Source of the DNA: Flavobacterium undicola | GTDB lineage: Bacteria; Bacteroidota; Bacteroidia; Flavobacteriales; Flavobacteriaceae | Length of the DNA: 64,000 bases | Direction: 5' to 3' | Assembly: GCF_009909155.2 (NCBI RefSeq) | Contig: NZ_JAAAPM020000013.1 | Location: 46,744-110,743 of the forward strand | In this document: in pieces, positions 53,694 through 62,144 of the stretch | Layout of the letters: the number at the start of each line of letters is the position of its first letter | How positions within the stretch are numbered: the first letter of the stretch is position 1 | The notes under the pieces: model-generated | Databases searched by the model: none | The model's input: only the letters and a program-made list of their open reading frames with translations | What the model was told of the DNA's origin: nothing | Position numbers and translations under genes: made by a program

Positions 53694-55454
53694 TTATTTC
53701 AAATATTTTTTATCCATCAGGGTTTTCATAAAATCAACCAATTGTTTTTTCTCTAAATCAGTCAGGTTCAATTTATCCTCAGGTAAGGTTTGATTTTCTA
53801 CTGAAAAACCCAATCCTTTCCCTCCTCCTTCGTTATAGAAATCGACAACTTCTTCCAAAGTTTTAAAAACACCATTGTGCATATAAGGCGCTGTTAATGC
53901 TGCATTTCTAATCGTTGGCGTTTTAAAAGAATAGTTATGAATAATCGCTCTTGTTAAATTGTATTTTCCTAAATCGGCATCTAATTTTCCATTAGCATCA
54001 GGAACTCCTAAAACTTCACTTTCCGATTTCATGAAATTAGGAGGCACCGTTCCATTAGTCAACGGAATAAAATGGCAAGTAGCACATTTGGCTTTGCCGG
54101 CAAAAAGATTAAAACCTGCTTTTTCATTGGCTGTAAAAGCAACCTCATCACGCATATAAGCATCAAATTTAGAATCGAATTTACTTAGTGTTCTAATATA
54201 AGAAGCCAAAGCATTCTTGATTTCAAAAGCGCTAATCTCCTTTTGAGGAAAAGCAGTTTGAAACTTTTCGATATACATTTTATTTTTCCTGATTTTCTTA
54301 GCCGCTTCTTCTAAAGAACCGTGCATCTCATCGGCATTTGTAATCACGGCTACCGCCTGATCTTCTAAATAATTCACTCTCGAATCGGAGAAAAAAACGC
54401 GTTGGAAAGCAATATTAGTGAGTGTAGGTGTATTTCTTTTTACAAAAGATTTACCATCAAAAGAAACCGCTTTGTCTAAACCATCGGTAAAAGCTTTATC
54501 GGCATGGTGGCAGGAAGCGCAAGACCGACTATTATCTCCCGATAAAATAGGATCGTTAAAAAGTAATTTTCCTAAAGCAGCTTTCTCCTTTGTTGTTTTG
54601 TAATCCGGAAATCCTGAAAAAGCTTCTTCATCAAAAACTTCTTTATCAAATAAAGTTTGGGCGTTAGTTTTCAATCCGCGCATTTCATTAAAAAACGGAA
54701 TCTTCAAATCTTTCTGACTTTGATATAATTTTCGACTCAACGGATTCGCATAATTTTGAATAAAAGCTGCACGATCAAAACGATTAAAATCAGGATTGGC
54801 TTTTAAATAACTAATTGCCTGACTGATGATTTTTAAACCTGCATCCGATTCATCAGCAGTATATAAATTGTAATATTTCTGTATTCCTTCCAATGAAGCC
54901 ACTGTTTCTGAAATAGATTTTTGTGCTATTGGCGAATCAAAGCCTGTAATTCCCATGCTTATAATTCTAAAAACTTCCAGTCGCAAGGCGTCAAAAATAT
55001 GAGCATCAGTCAATTCATTCGTTTCTGCTATTCGATTCAAACGCTTTAAATTAGCCGATAGAATTCCTATTTCTTTCAACAATTCGGCTTTAGATTTCTT
55101 ATCATACGCCGGAAATAAAAATTCTTCAACTACCTGAAATCCTTGAGGTGCTAATATTAATCCATCATTTTCCTCAAACTCTGGAAGAGCTGGTCCATTA
55201 ATGGCCTTAGAAACTTCCGGGAAATAATATTCGCTAAAAACTTCTATTCTTTTATAATTTTGGTGTGCTGCTAAAAATTGTTTTTGAAGTTTATTTTGAC
55301 TTGCATCTGACTTTATTAAAGTCTCTAACTCCGTAACTGATTGCACTAAAAGCGTGATGTCTGATTGAAATAATTGTTTTACTTGTTCAGTTTTAGAAAC
55401 TTCCTGACAGGAAACCACAACCAACAGCAGTAAAAAAAAGAATATTTTTTTCAT
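53694..55454 (-). CDS. Di-haem cytochrome c peroxidase lipoprotein with an N-terminal helical domain
   Basis: This 586-residue periplasmic lipoprotein (lipobox at LLVVVSC) begins with a helical region of about 240 residues (ILAPQGFQVVEEFLFP, ITGFDSPIAQKSI) that resembles imelysin-type domains. The C-terminal part is a bacterial cytochrome c peroxidase/MauG-like domain with haem motifs C312-A-S-C-H316 and C457-A-T-C-H461, then NAALTAPYMHNGVFKTLEEVVDFYNEGG. It reduces peroxide using a cytochrome or similar donor. Its start overlaps the stop of a short upstream frame by ATGA. Confidence 0.92.
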   Translation of the reverse strand: MKKIFFFLLLLVVVSCQEVSKTEQVKQLFQSDITLLVQSVTELETLIKSDASQNKLQKQFLAAHQNYKRIEVFSEYYFPEVSKAINGPALPEFEENDGLILAPQGFQVVEEFLFPAYDKKSKAELLKEIGILSANLKRLNRIAETNELTDAHIFDALRLEVFRIISMGITGFDSPIAQKSISETVASLEGIQKYYNLYTADESDAGLKIISQAISYLKANPDFNRFDRAAFIQNYANPLSRKLYQSQKDLKIPFFNEMRGLKTNAQTLFDKEVFDEEAFSGFPDYKTTKEKAALGKLLFNDPILSGDNSRSCASCHHADKAFTDGLDKAVSFDGKSFVKRNTPTLTNIAFQRVFFSDSRVNYLEDQAVAVITNADEMHGSLEEAAKKIRKNKMYIEKFQTAFPQKEISAFEIKNALASYIRTLSKFDSKFDAYMRDEVAFTANEKAGFNLFAGKAKCATCHFIPLTNGTVPPNFMKSESEVLGVPDANGKLDADLGKYNLTRAIIHNYSFKTPTIRNAALTAPYMHNGVFKTLEEVVDFYNEGGGKGLGFSVENQTLPEDKLNLTDLEKKQLVDFMKTLMDKKYLK

Positions 55455-55550
55455 ATGTTTAAAATATATTTTTCAGAGGTAACATATGTTATCGCCTTTT
55501 TAATCATTGGTGTTTGCTTACGCAAACTTGTTGTTAGTGGCGATTTCATA
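55450..55550 (-). ncRNA. Duplicated structured leader, copy A (upstream of cytochrome c peroxidase)
   Basis: Read on the minus strand, GUUUGC-GUAA-GCAAAC is a perfect stem with a GNRA loop, enclosed by AUCGCC pairing with GGCGAU. The whole 100-nt block aligns without gaps to copy B (58906-59005) at about 84% identity by hand count, ending at the start codon of the downstream gene. Confidence 0.5.
55451..55549 (-). CDS. Putative 32-residue leader peptide overlapping the cytochrome c peroxidase start
   Basis: A short frame starting at ATG 55549 encodes a peptide beginning MKSPLTTSLRKQTPMIKKAI and ends at TGA, which overlaps the peroxidase ATG as ATGA. A closely similar short frame (MKSPLRRSLRKQIPINKKAI) lies before the PPK2 gene. 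The peptide is basic at its start. Comparison of the two copies shows both synonymous and amino-acid changes, so coding is suggestive rather than proven. The same bases also form a conserved hairpin. Confidence 0.4.
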   Translation of the reverse strand: MKSPLTTSLRKQTPMIKKAITYVTSEKYILNI

Positions 55551-55575
55551 ATAAATAGAAACGTAATTGGAAAAC

Positions 55576-55614
55576 AAAAGCCACGGTTCCCTATTAAGAA
55601 ACCGTGGACTTTTA
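55576..55614. terminator. Terminator after the PhoX-like gene
   Basis: AAAAGCCACGGTT (55576-55588) pairs with AACCGTGGACTTTT (about 55600-55613), with one mismatch, followed on the minus strand by U-rich sequence. It separates the PhoX-like gene from the peroxidase leader. Confidence 0.75.
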
Positions 55615-55633
55615 AAAGTATTTTAAATTTTAA

Positions 55634-57070
55634 TTATCTCGCTAATCCTTTGATTAATACAATTTGGCTGGCCTGTATCTCATCAGGACGACCTGTTCCT
55701 CCATCAACTCCTTTGTATTTAACTCCATTCCATGTATGAGGTTGAACGCTCAACAAGAAAGTATCATCAATTCCTAATTGCTCAGAAACATCTATCAAAG
55801 CACCATATTCCCATTCTCCAAATTTAGAAGTTCCACCTACGTTGTATTTAGCGGCATCCGTTTCAGTACGACGGTGGTCTAATTCAACCACTACTTTCAT
55901 TGTTTTTTTAGCAATATCATATTGATAAATGTAAGCATCATGCGTTTCATCTCCATAACCATTAGCATCTTCCTGAACATATACATAGTTCTTAGTCACA
56001 CAAATATTATCCGGATTTTGGAACGTTTTAGCAATTCCGTTACGATCATCTCCATCAAGTAACACTCTTAAAGTTCCTGACAATGGATTGTTTTCGTCTA
56101 AATTCAATTGGTACACTCTACCGTATTTAGTTCTGGAAGCATCAGCATTAACACCTATTGTGTTTTGACCGGTTACATTGAAATAAACTTCTCTATCAGC
56201 CGCTTTTTCTCCTTTTCTATAATCCAAATCCTCTACTCTACCGAATTTAATCGCTTTTAAAGTATTCACAGCAGCATTAATCTGAGCACCTGTTAGAGTA
56301 GTATGATTGTCAATTTTCACAAAGGTAACTGGGTAGTTTTTACCAGCAATCATATCTTTTTCTCTTTGATTCTCACTATTTCTTTTCATCATATACAAAG
56401 AACCACTTGTCAAATCACCTACTGTATTAGAAACATACATAAATACTTGTCCTCCATTAGTTCCTGAATCGTCATCACCAATTACAATAACGGTTTTTCC
56501 GGGAAAAGCTGATGCTTTTAATGGCAATGCATTCTCAGCACTCAAACGTCCTAATCCTGGCAATTCTTTTGAAACATTATTTGATTCTACATCTCCATAA
56601 GGATTCACTCCATGTGTACGGGATTCTTCACCCGACTCTCCACAAGTTAAATACAATGGTCCAAAACCATTAACTGCCGGAGTAGCCATTGTAGCTCCAC
56701 ATAATCTCCAAGTTCCTCCATTAGAGTTTAATAAATATTCTCCCGCTACTGGTTTAAACGTTTTATCTAATGTAATTCTGGAAACAGCAAAATTATCTTC
56801 ATTGTTTACCAAAAAAGTAAAAGTACCATCTTCATTTTTCAATAATCCGCTACCATCAGCCGAACCACCAAAAACGAAATTTGGAGTCTGTGGCAACACA
56901 TCATCAGAAGTTATTAAAGAAAATAACTCTAATTTTTCAAAACCTTCTTTTTTCTTTAATAATACTGGTGTAGCCGATTGATCTGCTAAAACTACATCCG
57001 TTTCGGTTTTATCATTCTCACACGAGAAAAAAGCCGTACTTAAAAGTAACCCTAAAATAATTTTTTTCAT
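55634..57070 (-). CDS. PhoX-like (DUF839) lipoprotein
   Basis: This 478-residue exported protein has a lipobox Cys in TAFFSCEND and a beta-propeller with DUF839/PhoX features: PNFVFGGSADGSGLL, GGTWRLCGATMATPAVNGFGPLYLTCGE, FQNPDNICVTKNYVYVQEDANGYG. True PhoX phosphatases hold iron and calcium; the complete metal site cannot be checked by eye. The GESGEESRTHG stretch is typical of the family. It is read upstream of the peroxidase gene but separated by a terminator. Confidence 0.85.
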   Translation of the reverse strand: MKKIILGLLLSTAFFSCENDKTETDVVLADQSATPVLLKKKEGFEKLELFSLITSDDVLPQTPNFVFGGSADGSGLLKNEDGTFTFLVNNEDNFAVSRITLDKTFKPVAGEYLLNSNGGTWRLCGATMATPAVNGFGPLYLTCGESGEESRTHGVNPYGDVESNNVSKELPGLGRLSAENALPLKASAFPGKTVIVIGDDDSGTNGGQVFMYVSNTVGDLTSGSLYMMKRNSENQREKDMIAGKNYPVTFVKIDNHTTLTGAQINAAVNTLKAIKFGRVEDLDYRKGEKAADREVYFNVTGQNTIGVNADASRTKYGRVYQLNLDENNPLSGTLRVLLDGDDRNGIAKTFQNPDNICVTKNYVYVQEDANGYGDETHDAYIYQYDIAKKTMKVVVELDHRRTETDAAKYNVGGTSKFGEWEYGALIDVSEQLGIDDTFLLSVQPHTWNGVKYKGVDGGTGRPDEIQASQIVLIKGLAR

Positions 57071-57420
57071 CTTGGTATGTTTTTAATTTTTCGAAGCAAA
57101 GAAAGCCTAGGGATTTTAAAACGGGATGAACTAAACATTACCAAAACTTAAAGAATTATTTTGCTTTTTGAATTAAAACCCCAAAAATGACGCTCTCATT
57201 TTACCTAAACATTGCCTCTATATTATTACAGCATTAGTCACAACACTATTCCATAAAAAATAAGACTTCACAGTACATTGACAGTCAACAGCTGTCCGTT
57301 TTTTGAAACAAAAAAGCATAAACAATCACAACATTTGAATACAATTGCCGTTTTTTAGCACTAGAACCGCTTTTTAAGTTCGAAAAAATTAAAAATTAAT
57401 TATTAAAATCCCCTCAAATC
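57071..57420. other. Divergent promoter region between the PhoX-like and barrel genes
   Basis: About 350 bases. A small palindrome TTGACAGTCAA lies at 57278-57288, next to CAGCTG, and could be an operator. AT-rich otherwise. No gene or RNA seen. Confidence 0.4.
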
Positions 57421-57963
57421 ATGAAAACAACAAAGAAGATTACCGCTGCCTTTCTATTTGCCCTGGCTTTATTCTCTTTTAATGGAGCACAAGCACAAGA
57501 AACACAAAATTACGACCAAGGTTTCCGACTTGGATTTGGTTTAAATGCTGGTTATGCCACCGAAAAACCATACAAACTGGCCTTAGGTGCTGACGCTCGT
57601 TTGCAATATGACCTGACAAAAAGATATTCTATCACACTAACTACAGGTTTCAATAACATTTTTGTGAGTGAAAATGACGGTGATGATTTAGGTTTTATTC
57701 CTGTAAAAGCAGGTTTAAAAGCGTTTGTATGGAATGACCAATTTTATATAACTGGCGAAGCAGGTGCTGCCTTTGCTGTAACTAACAATTACAACGACAC
57801 CTCTTTATTATTAGCTCCAGGAATTGGATATGCAAACAAATACATTGATATTTCTGCACGTTATGAGCACTATTCTGATTTCCCAACCATCAACAACGAT
57901 GGAACTGCTGGAAAAGGTTTTGGTCAGCTAGCTCTTAGATTAGCTTATGGTTTTAAATTGTAA
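57421..57963 (+). CDS. Outer-membrane beta-barrel protein (OmpX/OmpW-like)
   Basis: This 180-residue protein has a signal peptide (about 1-26, ending AQAQE) and eight or so amphipathic strands (FRLGFGLNAGYATEKPYKLALGADARLQYDLTKRYSITLTTGFNNIF, YANKYIDISARYEHYSDF) ending in an aromatic-rich strand (LALRLAYGFKL), the outer-membrane insertion signal. It is probably a small barrel. Function unknown. Confidence 0.87.
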   Translation: MKTTKKITAAFLFALALFSFNGAQAQETQNYDQGFRLGFGLNAGYATEKPYKLALGADARLQYDLTKRYSITLTTGFNNIFVSENDGDDLGFIPVKAGLKAFVWNDQFYITGEAGAAFAVTNNYNDTSLLLAPGIGYANKYIDISARYEHYSDFPTINNDGTAGKGFGQLALRLAYGFKL

Positions 57964-57979
57964 AACCTTTTATTAAAAA

Positions 57980-58012
57980 ACACCCGATAACTTTTAAAAA
58001 GCTGTCGGGTGT
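57980..58012. terminator. Hairpin between convergent barrel and PPK2 genes
   Basis: ACACCCGATA (57980-57989) pairs with TGTCGGGTGT (58003-58012) with one wobble. A-rich on the left, weak T tract on the right. It lies between convergent genes. Confidence 0.65.
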
Positions 58013-58027
58013 AAATATTAAATCTTA

Positions 58028-58909
58028 TCATTTTTCTTTACTCAACTGCTCTTTGTACATCGCAAAATTAGCTTTTATCTTATCGTCTAATTCCGGTTCT
58101 TTGATATCTGTATATTTCTGCATTTCCTCCCAAATAATCTTTGCAACAATATAACGACACATTTCTTTGTCATCGGCAGGAATTACAAACCAAGGTGCAT
58201 TTTTAGTAGTTGTTTTATTAATTGCCTCTTCATAACAGCTAATATAATCATCCCAATACTCACGCTCTTTTAAATCAGCTGAAGAAAATTTCCAGTTGTG
58301 TGACTCTTCCTCTAAACGTCGCAATAAGCGTTTGCGTTGTTCTTCCTTACTCATGTGAAGATAAAATTTCAATACAATAGTCCCGTTTTGCGTAATATGC
58401 TTTTCGAAATTAGTAATCTGTTCAAAACGGTTCTCCCAAAACTGAGGCGTAATATCATCCACACTTTCAATTCCAGGTAAATTTTCACTCAAAATATATT
58501 CCGGATGCACTCTAGTAACCAAAACATTCTCATAATGCGTTCTATTAAAAACGGCAAACTTCCCTTTTTCTGGCAAGGCTAGATAATGTCTCCATAAATA
58601 ATCATGCTCTAATTCGTTAGCATTGGGCGTTTTAAAACTATGCACCACCACCCCACGCGGATTAAATTCCTTAAAAACCTCCCGAATCAAACTGTCTTTC
58701 CCCGAAGTGTCCATGCCTTGCAAACAAATCAAAACGCCATATTTATTGTGCGCATACATTACATCTTGCAATTCGCTCAATTTTGCCTGAACCTTATCTA
58801 ACTTCTCCTCCTTATCATCGTCACTGGCTTTATTAAATAAATTCGTGGGCGTTTTAGACAAATTAATATTTTTAGTTACTCTAAAATCATCTGGATTAAT
58901 CGATTTCAT
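58028..58909 (-). CDS. Polyphosphate kinase 2 family protein
   Basis: This 293-residue cytoplasmic kinase transfers phosphate between polyphosphate and nucleotides. Walker A is G65-MDTSG-K71-DS, followed by SFKTPNANELEHDYLWRHYLALPEKG and the lid region FNRTHYENVLVTRVHPE with the FYLHMSKEEQRKRLLRRL helix. The sequence fits the single-domain PPK2 group; class (ADP- or AMP-phosphorylating) cannot be settled by eye. It has the duplicated leader (copy B) just upstream. Confidence 0.93.
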   Translation of the reverse strand: MKSINPDDFRVTKNINLSKTPTNLFNKASDDDKEEKLDKVQAKLSELQDVMYAHNKYGVLICLQGMDTSGKDSLIREVFKEFNPRGVVVHSFKTPNANELEHDYLWRHYLALPEKGKFAVFNRTHYENVLVTRVHPEYILSENLPGIESVDDITPQFWENRFEQITNFEKHITQNGTIVLKFYLHMSKEEQRKRLLRRLEEESHNWKFSSADLKEREYWDDYISCYEEAINKTTTKNAPWFVIPADDKEMCRYIVAKIIWEEMQKYTDIKEPELDDKIKANFAMYKEQLSKEK

Positions 58910-59005
58910 ATATGTAAAATTTATTTTTTAGCGGTCATATATGGTATCGCCTTTTTATTTATCGGTATTTGCTTGCGCAAACTTCTTCTTAATGGCGATT
59001 TCATA
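58906..59005 (-). ncRNA. Duplicated structured leader, copy B (upstream of PPK2)
   Basis: Minus-strand hairpin GUUUGC-GCAA-GCAAAU: compared with copy A, the last pair changes from G-C to G-U and the loop from GUAA to GCAA, both still GNRA. The flanking AUCGCC/GGCGAU pair is unchanged. Ends at the PPK2 start codon. Confidence 0.5.
58921..59004 (-). CDS. Putative 27-residue leader peptide upstream of PPK2
   Basis: A frame from ATG 59004 to TAA 58921 encodes MKSPLRRSLRKQIPINKKAI and seven more residues, close to the peptide before the peroxidase gene. It ends 11 bases before the PPK2 start instead of overlapping it. Between the copies I count three synonymous and about nine amino-acid-changing codons, so selection on the peptide is weak or absent. 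Confidence 0.35.
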   Translation of the reverse strand: MKSPLRRSLRKQIPINKKAIPYMTAKK

Positions 59006-59080
59006 GGGAATATTTTAACTTTATACTCTCAAATATAAGGAATAAATACTATAATTTTAGCCTTTTAAGCTTCAATGTCA

Positions 59081-59168
59081 GGAGCTGTTTCCGGTTATTC
59101 GCTATATCTTTAGCTACTTAAAGAAAGTAGCTAAAGGATGCCGCTTCTACCCGGGCTAAGACAGCTGC
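59081..59168. repeat. REP-like interspersed element with a long hairpin
   Basis: AGCTGT (59083-59088) faces ACAGCT (59161-59166), and in the middle TTTAGCTACTT (59109-59119) pairs perfectly with AAGTAGCTAAA (59125-59135). It is followed by a CCCGGGC-type GC-rich phrase. The block lies just upstream of the next plus-strand gene. Confidence 0.6.
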
Positions 59169-59184
59169 TTTCAAAACAACATCT

Positions 59185-60021
59185 ATGGAAAAATTCACAC
59201 TCGATTTATTATTTCACATCATCGGAATTGGTTCTGCCTCAGGACTCCTTTACAAAGACAATTCCTTATTCGTTGTTGGCGACAACAGCGGTTTTTTATA
59301 CGAATACCATCTCGATTCTAAAGATTTAAAACGCCATCCGTTAATAGAAAATCCCTCCGAAAATATTCTCAAAAAAGACAAACCTGATTTTGAAGCCATT
59401 ACTGCTTTTCAAGACACGCTTTACATATTTGGTTCGGGTTCCACTTCAAAAAGGAATTCTATGGTCGAATTTGATTTGGCACAAAAAAAGAAAACCACTG
59501 TCACCAATCTAACCGAATTATACGCTGTAATGCAAAATTTTGCTTCCATCAAACCCGAAGAATTCAATATCGAAGGCGCTATTCACGATGGCGAAAACTG
59601 GTATTTTTTGAATCGTGGTAATGGAATTTCGAACAAAAACACGCTTTTTAGTTTTCATACTAAAAAACTAGACCAGGAATTCAGCTTATTATCAAACGAC
59701 TATAAACTCCCAAAAATAAAAGGAGTACGCACTAGTTTTACAGATGCTGTTCTAGTTGATTCTAAAATCTATTTTTTGGCGACAGCCGAAGATACACAAT
59801 CCACTTATGATGATGGCGAAGTACTGGGAAGCACCATTGGACGAATTGATTTGGAAACCATGAAAATTGATTTCACCAAAAAAATCAGTGCAACCCACAA
59901 ATTTGAAGGAATTACTCTTTTCAAAAAAGAGAATAACAAGATTGAATTTCTACTTTGCGAAGACAGTGATTCTGAAACCCTACAAAGCACTATTTACAAA
60001 CTAACATTAAACAAAAAATAA
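59185..60021 (+). CDS. DUF6929-like protein, predicted beta-propeller
   Basis: This 278-residue protein has repeated strand-turn motifs (GLLYKDNSLFVVGDNSGFLYEYHLDSKDLKRH, EAITAFQDTLYIFGSGSTSKRNS, GAIHDGENWYFLNRGNG, ...KIYFLATAEDTQSTYDDGEVLGSTIG) of a propeller-like fold resembling the DUF6929 family. No signal peptide, so probably cytoplasmic. Its stop overlaps the next start by one base. Function unknown. Confidence 0.78.
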   Translation: MEKFTLDLLFHIIGIGSASGLLYKDNSLFVVGDNSGFLYEYHLDSKDLKRHPLIENPSENILKKDKPDFEAITAFQDTLYIFGSGSTSKRNSMVEFDLAQKKKTTVTNLTELYAVMQNFASIKPEEFNIEGAIHDGENWYFLNRGNGISNKNTLFSFHTKKLDQEFSLLSNDYKLPKIKGVRTSFTDAVLVDSKIYFLATAEDTQSTYDDGEVLGSTIGRIDLETMKIDFTKKISATHKFEGITLFKKENNKIEFLLCEDSDSETLQSTIYKLTLNKK

Positions 60022-60608
60022 TGAATACCCTGTTAAACAAAAATCTATTTCTAGTTAAGGAACATCTTGGTCTTTTTAAAGCTGCCAACAATTACGATAT
60101 TTTTGACCCTGAAACTAACGAACACATTTTAAATTGTAGAGAAAACAACCTTGGTTTTTTTACCAAAATTTTTCGCTTCTCCAAATACAAAAGAAACACT
60201 CCTTTCAACTTAGAAATAGCAACTGTTTCTGGCGAAAAAATAGTTACTATGAAACGTGGCACAACAATATTTCGCTCTGATGTAGAGGTTTTTAATGAAA
60301 AAGAACAACTTATTGGACTCTTCAAACAAAAATTTTGGTCTGTGGGCGGAAAATTTGAAGTAACTAACGAACATGGAAAACCCGTTTGTTTGTTACAAGG
60401 AAAATGGACCGGTTGGGATTTTAAACTCACACAAGACAATAAAGAATTAGCACAAGTAACCAAAAAATGGAACGGACTTGGCAAGGAACTTTTTACCACT
60501 GCCGATAATTATGTTTTACAAATCCATAATACTGTTCCTCAAGACCACAAAGACCGAAAATTAATCCTTGCAGCCGTACTTTGCATCGATATGGTACTTA
60601 AAGAATAA
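60021..60608 (+). CDS. Phospholipid-scramblase / LURP1-like (Tubby C-terminal-like) protein
   Basis: This 195-residue protein has the LOR/scramblase-like barrel pattern (NYDIFDPETNEHILNCREN, FNLEIATVSGEKIVTMKRGTTIFRSDVEVFNEKEQLIGLFKQK, GGKFEVTNEHGKPVCLLQGKWTGWDFKL) and a C-terminal hydrophobic helix (LILAAVLCIDMVLKE). Family members bind membranes or nucleic acids; bacterial function is unsettled. Overlaps the upstream gene by one base and precedes an SDR gene. Confidence 0.83.
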   Translation: MNTLLNKNLFLVKEHLGLFKAANNYDIFDPETNEHILNCRENNLGFFTKIFRFSKYKRNTPFNLEIATVSGEKIVTMKRGTTIFRSDVEVFNEKEQLIGLFKQKFWSVGGKFEVTNEHGKPVCLLQGKWTGWDFKLTQDNKELAQVTKKWNGLGKELFTTADNYVLQIHNTVPQDHKDRKLILAAVLCIDMVLKE

Positions 60609-60634
60609 AACACTAACACCCTAAAAATAATACA

Positions 60635-61351
60635 ATGACCGACTTAAAAAACAAAAATGCTCTGATTACGGGCGCAGGAAAAGGAATTGGTAAAGCAGTT
60701 GCTATTGCTTTAGCAAAAGAAGGCGTAAACATCATTTTAGTAGCCCGAACGCAAGAAGACATTGACAGTGTAGCATTAAAAATAAAATCTTTAAGAGTAA
60801 AAGTATTAGCAATAACTGCTGATGTTTCCGATATTAATTCCGTTAATGCTGCTGTTGAAAAAGCCCTAGCCGAATTCAAAACCATTGATATTTTAATCAA
60901 TAATGCCGGTATTGCCGCTTTTGGAAAATTCCTGGAACTGGAACCAACGGAATGGGAACGCATCATTAAAGTGAACCTAATGGGAACCTATTACACTACG
61001 CGCGCCGTTTTACCTAATATGATCGAAAGACAAACGGGTGATATTATCAATATTTCTTCGACTGCGGGATTAGCTGGAAATGCTTTGACGAGTGCTTACA
61101 GTGCGTCTAAATTTGCTGTTCTGGGACTGACTGATTCGCTTATGCAGGAAGTTCGCAAACACAACATACGGGTTACGGCCTTAACACCAAGTACTGTGGC
61201 TACTGACATGGCTAAAGAATTAAACCTAACCGATGGAAATCCGGAGAAAGTAATGCAATCGGATGATATTGCCGAATTAATCATCGCTCAATTAAAACTC
61301 AACCGACGCGTATTTATCAAAAACAGTAGTATTTGGTCTACCAATCCTTAA
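60635..61351 (+). CDS. SDR-family oxidoreductase (FabG-like)
   Basis: This 238-residue NAD(P)-dependent reductase has the Rossmann motif [11 protein letters not shown], the NNAG motif ([12 protein letters not shown]), and the catalytic Ser-Tyr-Lys (NISSTAGL, then S-A-Y-S-A-S-K). Classic short-chain dehydrogenase length. It resembles 3-oxoacyl-ACP reductases but lacks fatty-acid neighbours, so the substrate is open. Third gene of a plus-strand run. Confidence 0.92.
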   Translation: MTDLKNKNALITGAGKGIGKAVAIALAKEGVNIILVARTQEDIDSVALKIKSLRVKVLAITADVSDINSVNAAVEKALAEFKTIDILINNAGIAAFGKFLELEPTEWERIIKVNLMGTYYTTRAVLPNMIERQTGDIINISSTAGLAGNALTSAYSASKFAVLGLTDSLMQEVRKHNIRVTALTPSTVATDMAKELNLTDGNPEKVMQSDDIAELIIAQLKLNRRVFIKNSSIWSTNP

Positions 61352-61402
61352 AATTTTAAATTCCAATAATTGGAATTTTATATTTATTAAAAAACGTAAC
61401 AA

Positions 61403-61912
61403 ATGGAACACTATTTAAGACAACTAGTTTCAATAGAATTTCTGGATAAAAAAGAAATTTTCACCGGATTTCTTATAGACTACTCTGATGACTGGATTTT
61501 ATTAAAAAACAATCCCGTTGACTATATCATTGACGGTTTTGTTATTCTTAAAAACAAAAACATAGAGCGCATTTACAGAGATACGGATCATGAATTTACT
61601 GAAAAAGTAATTCGATTGAAAGGATTAAAAACAAACGCCAAAGACATCATTCCTATCAAAGATTTGACATCTATTGTTAGCTTTCTGGATAAAAAATATG
61701 GTGTTTTTCAAATTGCAAAAAAATCAGCTAAGTCAGCTTATTTAGGAAAACTTATTGAGTTGAATGATGAGAAACTTATAATTGATTTTTTAGACACAAA
61801 AGGTCAATTTGGAGGCGAATTAGGCTTTAATCCTGAAAAAATAAGAGTAATTGAATTCGATACCGATTATATCAATTCGTTGAAATTAGTCATTCAGGAT
61901 AACCAAAAATAA
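61403..61912 (+). CDS. Protein of unknown function
   Basis: This 169-residue protein has two repeats of a small beta-barrel-like motif (LVSIEFLDKKEIFTGFLIDYSDDWILLKNNPVDYIIDGFVILKNKNI and AYLGKLIELNDEKLIIDFLDTKGQFGGELGFNPEKIRVIEFD), reminiscent of Sm-like folds. No signal or membrane segment. I cannot name a family. It lies 51 bases after the SDR gene. Confidence 0.7.
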   Translation: MEHYLRQLVSIEFLDKKEIFTGFLIDYSDDWILLKNNPVDYIIDGFVILKNKNIERIYRDTDHEFTEKVIRLKGLKTNAKDIIPIKDLTSIVSFLDKKYGVFQIAKKSAKSAYLGKLIELNDEKLIIDFLDTKGQFGGELGFNPEKIRVIEFDTDYINSLKLVIQDNQK

Positions 61913-61939
61913 ACACCAAACTCTCCAAAAAAAAAGAAA

Positions 61940-61996
61940 CCATTAAGGAATTAAGTTTCATTAAGTCTATACTTAATTTTCTTAATCTCTTAATGG
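61940..61996. repeat. Imperfect palindrome of CTTAAT/ATTAAG units
   Basis: CCATTAAG (61940-61947) pairs with CTTAATGG (61989-61996), and several further ATTAAG/CTTAAT units fill the interior, then ACTTATGTGTCTTATGTGG follows. It precedes the second sigma factor gene and looks like a dispersed repeat. Confidence 0.5.
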
Positions 61997-62144
61997 TAAA
62001 AAAACTTATGTGTCTTATGTGGTAAAATAAAAAACCGACTCATAATCAAACACATACAGTTATTTGATTGTTTTATTAAAAAAAAAACACTTCTCTCCCA
62101 ACCTTTTTCCTTTTTTAATACTCTTTATTATTAAAGACCATATT

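Noticed and set aside
55455..55739. Plus-strand frame over the peroxidase leader and the end of the PhoX-like gene
   Set aside because: It is antisense to the duplicated leader and runs over a terminator and the PhoX-like gene end; the minus strand explains the bases.
57278..57288. Palindrome TTGACAGTCAA as an operator
   Set aside because: Too short and single-copy to call beyond a note in the intergenic entry.
59138..59329. 63-codon plus-strand frame before the DUF6929-like gene
   Set aside because: It overlaps the REP-like element and the real gene in another frame.
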